Shown piece by piece: positions 58,858-64,000 of a DNA stretch of 64,000 bases. A program made the translations under genes and the position numbers. The notes under the pieces were generated by a model that was not told the origin of the DNA, searched no databases, and worked only from the letters and a program-made list of their open reading frames with translations. Numbering within the stretch: the first letter of the stretch is position 1; every line of letters starts with the position of its first letter. Source of the DNA: Niallia sp. FSL W8-0635 (GTDB taxonomy: Bacteria > Bacillota > Bacilli > Bacillales > Cytobacillaceae). The stretch is taken from NCBI RefSeq assembly GCF_038007965.1, contig NZ_JBBOYD010000001.1:2148501-2212500 (forward strand), read 5' to 3'.

Positions 58858-60471
58858 ATGGACGCGGATGTATTAATTATTGGCAGTGGAATCGCTAGTT
58901 TACAGCTAGCTAAAAAACTTTCAACTGACCTAAATGTGATTATTCTCACAAAATCACAGGCGGAAATGAGCAATTCTTATTTAGCACAAGGTGGAATCGC
59001 TGCAAGTATGGGAGATTCAGATGATTATAGAAAGCATGCACTCGATACGTTAGAAGCAGGACGTTTTCACAATAATCCAGAAGTAGTTGCCGAAATGACT
59101 AGAGCAGCACCTAGCTTAATAAACGAATTATGGCATGATGGATGCAGATTTGATGAGGATACAGCAGGAAAGCTTGCATTAGGAATGGAAGGGGCTCATT
59201 CTGAAAAAAGAATTGTCCATAGTGGAGGCGATACAACGGGAAAACAGGTGATGAATTACCTAACGGAAACGATGACGAACAATATAGAAATCATCGAAAA
59301 TGTTTTTGTCTATGAATTAATGGTAAATACTAATACTAATCAATGTTTTGGCGCAAAAGGAATATTACCAGATGGCACTCGTTCGGAATTTTATAGCGCT
59401 CATACCGTTATCGCAACAGGAGGATGTGGGAAGCTATTCGCTTATTCCAGTAGTGCTTCCACCATAACTGGTGATGGGATTGCCCTTGCTTATTTAGCTG
59501 GAGCTTCGATTAGTGATATGGAATTCATACAATTTCATCCTACATTACTCTATGTAAACGGAAAAACGGTTGGCCTTATTTCAGAAGCAGTTAGAGGAGA
59601 TGGAGCAAGATTAGTTACAGCTTCTGGAGAGTATGTCATGGAAAAAGTCCATCCCTATAAAGATTTAGCACCACGCCATATTGTCTCCCAAACAATTTAT
59701 CAGTATTTATCGAAAGGAGAGACAGTCTATTTAGATATTTCAATGATTGCTAATTTTCAAGAAAGATTTCCTTCCATCACAAAAATGTGTGTAGAGCAAG
59801 GCATTGATTTGCAAAAAGGATTACTTCCAGTTGCTCCTGGTAGCCATTTTTTAATGGGTGGAGTTGACACAGATTTGTATGGTAGAACAACGGTGCATAA
59901 TCTATATGCAATTGGAGAGGCTGCTTGCACTGGATTTCATGGTGCCAACCGCCTAGCAAGCAATTCTCTCTTAGAGGGATTATATATGGGGGGAAAACTG
60001 GCAAAGCTTCTTCAAAAGTCGCCAAAAATAAAAGAGCAGTGTATCAAAACGGATAACAAAGAAAGAAATCCGAACTTCTCTCCCATTTTTCCAGAAAAAG
60101 CAGAGATTCAAAGACGAATGATGGAGAATGTAGGCATTGTTCGAAATGAAATAAATCTACGCATGCATCTGCAGTGGCTTGAAGAATTTGGAATATCAGA
60201 TCGTTTTAAACTCTCACTAGAAAATAAATCAATCGAAGAGATAGAGAAATACTTTATGCTAATGACTGCTTTTCTAATTACAAAATCTGCTTTAGAAAGA
60301 AAAGAAAGTAGAGGCGGCCATTTTCGCTCCGATTATCCAGTAGAAAGGGATGAATGGATGAAGAAAAAGGTTAGCTTTAAACGTGAAAGAACAAAGGAGA
60401 ATCAAAATGAACCAATTAAAATTGCAGAAACAACTGGAAGCATTTTTTATGGAAGATATCGGCGAACGTGA
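58858..60471 (+). CDS. nadB: L-aspartate oxidase
   Basis: A 537-residue flavoprotein that oxidises L-aspartate to iminoaspartate, the first step of NAD synthesis. FAD motif: DVLIIGSGIASLQLAKKL; further SYLAQGGIAASMG, HSGGDTTGKQVM (active-site His/Arg), EFIQFHPTLLY, RLVTASGEYVMEKVHP, and GEAACTGFHGANRLASNSLL. CAGGAGGG ribosome site. Its last 65 bases overlap the start of nadC, more than usual, and the end reads through the nadC ribosome site. Confidence 0.95.
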   Translation: MDADVLIIGSGIASLQLAKKLSTDLNVIILTKSQAEMSNSYLAQGGIAASMGDSDDYRKHALDTLEAGRFHNNPEVVAEMTRAAPSLINELWHDGCRFDEDTAGKLALGMEGAHSEKRIVHSGGDTTGKQVMNYLTETMTNNIEIIENVFVYELMVNTNTNQCFGAKGILPDGTRSEFYSAHTVIATGGCGKLFAYSSSASTITGDGIALAYLAGASISDMEFIQFHPTLLYVNGKTVGLISEAVRGDGARLVTASGEYVMEKVHPYKDLAPRHIVSQTIYQYLSKGETVYLDISMIANFQERFPSITKMCVEQGIDLQKGLLPVAPGSHFLMGGVDTDLYGRTTVHNLYAIGEAACTGFHGANRLASNSLLEGLYMGGKLAKLLQKSPKIKEQCIKTDNKERNPNFSPIFPEKAEIQRRMMENVGIVRNEINLRMHLQWLEEFGISDRFKLSLENKSIEEIEKYFMLMTAFLITKSALERKESRGGHFRSDYPVERDEWMKKKVSFKRERTKENQNEPIKIAETTGSIFYGRYRRT

Positions 60472-61243
60472 TGTGACGACAGATGCGATTTTTCCAAAAG
60501 AGCAGCAAGGAGAAATTGTTTTTCTATCGAAAGACAATGGTGTTTTTTGTGGGGAAGATATTATTCAAGTAGGATTCAAGGTTCTAAACCGAGCAATAGA
60601 AGTAACCATGCTTGTCCAGGATGGAGATCGAATTGAAGCAGGCCAAAAATTGGCGACAGCAAGAGGAAATATTAGAGAGCTTTTAAAAGGTGAACGCGTT
60701 ATTTTAAATCTTATCCAAAGAATGAGCGGGATTGCAACGAAAACAAGAGAAGCGGTAGAAATATTAAATAGTGGCTATACGAAAATCTGTGATACGAGAA
60801 AAACGACACCAGGATTACGGATGTTGGAAAAATATGCAGTAACTGTTGGGGGAGGACATAATCATCGCTTTGGACTGTATGATGCGGTAATGATTAAAGA
60901 TAACCATATTGCATTCGCCGGTTCGATTGCCAATGCAGTGAAGGCAGTTAAAGAGTCGATTGGTCATATGGTAAAGGTGGAAGTGGAGACAGAAACGAAG
61001 GAGCAAATGTTTGAAGCTTTAGCGGCTGGCGCAGATGTTATTATGTTTGATAATCGGAAGCCAGAAGAAATTGTCGAGTGGATTCCCCATGTCCCAGAAA
61101 CTGTGACAACAGAAGCGTCTGGTGGAATTACTTTAGATAATCTTGCTTCTTATCGAGAGTGTGGAGTGGACTATATTTCATTAGGATTTTTAACGCATTC
61201 GGTGAAAGCTTTAGATATTAGTGTGAAAGTAAGTATTCATTAA
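60407..61243 (+). CDS. nadC: nicotinate-nucleotide diphosphorylase (quinolinate phosphoribosyltransferase)
   Basis: A 278-residue enzyme that turns quinolinate and PRPP into nicotinate mononucleotide. Motifs: EDIGERDVTTDAIF at the start, NLIQRMSGIATKTREAV, CDTRKTTPGLRMLEKYAV, GGGHNHRFGLYDAVMIKDNH, VEVETETKEQMFEAL, and DNRKPEEIV. ATG 60407 follows AAAGGAGAA; the frame extends 8 codons further. It overlaps nadB by 65 bp in another frame, so translation is probably coupled. Confidence 0.95.
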   Translation: MNQLKLQKQLEAFFMEDIGERDVTTDAIFPKEQQGEIVFLSKDNGVFCGEDIIQVGFKVLNRAIEVTMLVQDGDRIEAGQKLATARGNIRELLKGERVILNLIQRMSGIATKTREAVEILNSGYTKICDTRKTTPGLRMLEKYAVTVGGGHNHRFGLYDAVMIKDNHIAFAGSIANAVKAVKESIGHMVKVEVETETKEQMFEALAAGADVIMFDNRKPEEIVEWIPHVPETVTTEASGGITLDNLASYRECGVDYISLGFLTHSVKALDISVKVSIH

Positions 61244-61264
61244 TGGATAAAAGGGGAGAGGAAA

Positions 61265-62368
61265 ATGAATATTTTAGAGGGATTACAAGCTTCAAATACG
61301 ATACCTGAAAAATACTTAGCGATGACAAACACAGAATTAGAAGAACGAGTAGCAAGTATCAGGCAGCGCTTAGGAAAAAAACTTTTTATTCCAGGCCATC
61401 ATTATCAAAAGGATGAAGTCATTCAATTTTCCGATGCTACAGGGGATAGTTTAAAGCTAGCACAAGTTGCTGCAGAAAACACAGAAGCAGAGTATATTGT
61501 CTTTTGCGGTGTTCATTTTATGGCAGAAACAGCGGATATTTTAACAACAGAGAAGCAGAAAGTCTATTTGCCAGATATGCGAGCAGGTTGTTCCATGGCT
61601 GATATGGCCGATATTTATCAGACAAATCGAGCTTGGACAAAGCTTCAGGAATTGTTTGGCGACACGATTATTCCGCTTACCTATGTCAATTCAACAGCAG
61701 CTATTAAAGCATTCGTCGGAGAAAATGGAGGAGCAACCGTAACCTCCTCCAATGCTGAAAAAATGGTATCTTGGGCTTTTACACAAAAGGAAAGATTACT
61801 ATTTTTACCTGATCAGCATCTAGGCAGAAATACAGCCTATAATTTAGGGGTTCCTTTAGAAAAAATGGCGATTTGGGATCCAATCAAAAATGAACTTGTC
61901 TATGAAGGACCAATGGAAGAAGTGAAAGTAATCCTTTGGAAGGGGCATTGCTCCGTCCACGAGAACTTTACCGTTAAAAATGTGGAGCAAGTAAGAAAAC
62001 AATATCCACATATGAAAATCATTGTCCATCCTGAGTGCAGCAGAGAAGTCGTAGCAGCATCTGATTTAGCTGGTTCAACAAACTATATTATTGATGTAAT
62101 CGAAAAGGCAGAGCCAGGAAGTGCTTTTGCCATCGGTACGGAAATGAACTTAGTCAATCGGATTATAAAAGAACACCAAGATAAAGAAATCATCTCCCTC
62201 AATCCCTATATGTGTGCTTGTTTAACAATGAACCGGATTGATTTGCCTCATTTTGTATGGTGCTTAGAATCCATCGAAGAGGATTTTGAAAGCAATCGAA
62301 TTATTGTCGAAGAGCCAATTGCCTCGAATGCAAAATTGGCATTGGATAGAATGTTGGAATTATCCTAA
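61265..62368 (+). CDS. nadA: quinolinate synthase (4Fe-4S)
   Basis: A 367-residue NadA, condensing iminoaspartate with dihydroxyacetone phosphate to quinolinate. The Fe-S ligands known in B. subtilis (C110, C230, C320) are here Cys109 ([10 protein letters not shown]), Cys229 ([11 protein letters not shown]) and Cys319 ([12 protein letters not shown]). [20 protein letters not shown] and [17 protein letters not shown] are also conserved. GGGGAGAGG ribosome site; 21 bp after nadC. Last gene of the operon, with a terminator after it. Confidence 0.96.
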   Translation: MNILEGLQASNTIPEKYLAMTNTELEERVASIRQRLGKKLFIPGHHYQKDEVIQFSDATGDSLKLAQVAAENTEAEYIVFCGVHFMAETADILTTEKQKVYLPDMRAGCSMADMADIYQTNRAWTKLQELFGDTIIPLTYVNSTAAIKAFVGENGGATVTSSNAEKMVSWAFTQKERLLFLPDQHLGRNTAYNLGVPLEKMAIWDPIKNELVYEGPMEEVKVILWKGHCSVHENFTVKNVEQVRKQYPHMKIIVHPECSREVVAASDLAGSTNYIIDVIEKAEPGSAFAIGTEMNLVNRIIKEHQDKEIISLNPYMCACLTMNRIDLPHFVWCLESIEEDFESNRIIVEEPIASNAKLALDRMLELS

Positions 62369-62380
62369 TTTTTCATAGGG

Positions 62381-62414
62381 AAAAACTGCTTTGTAGAATC
62401 AAGGCAGTTTTTTT
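62381..62414 (+). terminator. intrinsic terminator of the nad operon
   Basis: AAAAACTGCTTTG / CAAGGCAGTTTTT with a 6-base loop and seven T, just after nadA. Confidence 0.88.
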
Positions 62415-62572
62415 GTGCTTGAATTTTGTTGTTAAAAATTATTACTATTATAAACTCGCTAAGTACAGCACGTTTGAGATTAATAGTTTAAACTGAATAT
62501 TTATTCAAGAATGAATTTTCAAACAGAAGATAATGACAACCGTTCTGTCTTCCTTTAAAATAAAGGTAATAT

Positions 62573-64000
62573 ATGGAGACTTACAAGAAAGGCGGAACAT
62601 GCCCTGAATTTACGTCGTAAACAATGGAAAAAACAAATAAATATACAAGATAATATAGATGAATGGTATTTACTAGCATTCTTATTAACTGGAGATAGTG
62701 GACTAGCAGAACGATTGTTAGACCGAACGATAGAGCAAGTGAGGGATAAGTGGTCCTTTCCGTCATCTGCTCGTTTTTATCTAAAACCAATAATCAAGGA
62801 CTATATAAAATATTACCGCAATAAGGAGATTATCTATAAATCCTTGGATTCTAGTATTCTATTAACTCGACTAGGTTTACTTGACGAACAAGCTCGGCTT
62901 GCTTTTTTACTAAAGTATTACTACGGTTTTTCTTATAAAAAAATAGCGCAATATCTACCGATTTCAGAAAGAAAAGCGAAACAAGTAATTTATTCTTCCC
63001 TTATTATATATACCAATAATGGCAAATTAGTTCCCATTCATCATATAGAGGATGTAATCAAAAAAGAGGTTAGTATACTAAAAAGTTCGTTACAGCTTAA
63101 TCAAGTTACAGAAAAGAAAACCCTACATATAGAGACGAGTAAAAGGAGTTGGAGAAAGTCCCCAGTGATTTTACTCACTTTGTTGGTTTTATTTGCGGGA
63201 GGGTCTATTAATCAGGAAACACTTGGAAAGACGAGAGTTAGTTTAGGGCCAGATGTGTATAAATACTATAAGCAGGGCGGCATCTTCCAGCTGAATGAGG
63301 AGATTCAACAAAAAGGATATCCGGATATTTATACTTATCCGGATGTCGGAACGGATACACTCAATCTCCAATTTTATACGCCAGAGAGTCTGGAAAATAA
63401 GGAAGAGGTAACAGCGTTAATTGAAGCGTATTTAAAGGAAAGAGACCTGGATTATGTGATTGAATATGAAGAGATTACCCAAGAAATAGAAGTGGAGCAA
63501 ACAGAGGAACAAAATGTCGCGGACAAACAGGTGGAAATGGAACAGGAGATATTCCAATTAGTGACAGCAAAACCTTATTATTATATGCAAAGCTATACGA
63601 GTAATCAATCTGGTGAATCAACAGAACTCATTTTATCAGATAAGGTTACAGAGGAAGAAAAAATGAATTTAAAGGGAGAAATTGAAACCATCATAAGTAA
63701 ATATAATTTAGAATGGAATTTTTCATTTGGATCAGTTGAAGCGGAAGTGGTAGAAATGGAAAAAGCCATTTGGGAGATTTATCCTGCCTTAGCAGAGGCA
63801 TATGTCTTTAGCAAGAATAACTATAAAATATATGATATCTTTCCTTCCTATGTGGATGGTGTTTTGGAAATTAGTGTATATACGGAAATATCTCTATCAA
63901 CAGACGAAGATATCGCCAAAAATCAAGACTTATTAAACGAATTGAAAAGATCTTTGCGATTTTTTTTACAGTATGAAGACATTCAGGAACTCCTTCATCA
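62573..64000 (+). CDS. ECF-sigma-like domain fused to membrane segment and outside domain (incomplete, 5' frame uncertain)
   Basis: An open frame without stops runs from 62595 to the window edge (468 codons). The first ~110 residues look like an ECF sigma factor: EWYLLAFLLTGDSGLAERLL then DRTIEQVRDKW (region 2) and LLDEQARLAFLLKYYYGFSY then KKIAQYLPISERKAKQVIYS (region 4). A membrane helix follows (SPVILLTLLVLFAGG, about 63163-63207), then >250 residues probably outside, with YPDIYTYPDVGTDTLNLQFY and acidic linkers, similar in style to anti-sigma outside domains. The ATG at 62573 after AAAGG is out of frame by one base (GGCGG at 62591). The 3' end is outside the window. Confidence 0.65.

Overview
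The window reads as chromosomal DNA of a low-GC, endospore-former-type Bacillaceae (Bacillus in the broad sense). Support comes from strong AGGAGG-type ribosome binding sites, frequent TTG/GTG starts, a T-box leader, a NiaR-like box before nadBCA with nifS divergent, an ndhF-ybcC-ybcF-ybcI-like (DAB) operon, and many small Bacillus-type membrane or DUF proteins. I do not assign a species. There are no phage genes, transposases, CRISPR arrays, rRNAs or tRNAs that I can see.

Layout. 0-8 kb holds small membrane proteins, a GNAT acetyltransferase, a RibD/DHFR-like reductase, a methyltransferase and the first copy of a ~240-bp dispersed repeat. 8.3-10.4 kb holds a complete T-box leader and glnS, unusual for Bacillus relatives, which normally make Gln-tRNA by the GatCAB route. 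10.5-13.6 kb holds a GNAT, a DUF2975/XRE pair, a stand-alone isoprenyl transferase (UppS-like) and a methyltransferase. 14-19.3 kb holds an inorganic-carbon uptake operon: DabB (NuoL-like), DabA (DUF2309), a beta-carbonic-anhydrase-like protein lacking all zinc ligands, and DUF2294. 19.4-23.2 kb holds a structured inverted-repeat element, an EamA exporter with an upstream-peptide leader, frameshifted small genes, and the second dispersed repeat. 23.2-25.6 kb has an ECF sigma/anti-sigma pair and an LprI-like lipoprotein.

25.7-57.5 kb is an accessory region rich in drug-response-type functions: an SMR pair with TetR, a DHA2 efflux pump with TetR, Arr (rifampin ADP-ribosyltransferase), two aminoglycoside-phosphotransferase-like genes (one broken), glyoxalase-fold proteins, ArsR/MarR/Lrp regulators, a LysE exporter, HAD phosphatases, a second ECF sigma/anti-sigma pair, and several GNATs (eight in the whole window, two of them frameshifted). 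57.5-62.4 kb is NAD de novo synthesis: nifS divergent from nadB-nadC-nadA, with a NiaR-type operator between them. The right edge (62.6-64 kb) carries an incomplete gene that joins an ECF-sigma-like N-terminus to a membrane segment and a large outside domain.

A recurring theme is single-base frame breaks, many in T-runs, in at least ten small or accessory genes, while the long core genes are intact. This is either genuine decay of an accessory region or residual homopolymer error in the assembly; reads are needed to decide. The most interesting items are the DAB operon with its zinc-less carbonic-anhydrase-like partner, the T-box/GlnRS pair with a changed HIGH motif, the sigma-membrane fusion at the right edge, the peptide leader of the EamA gene, and the two repeat families.
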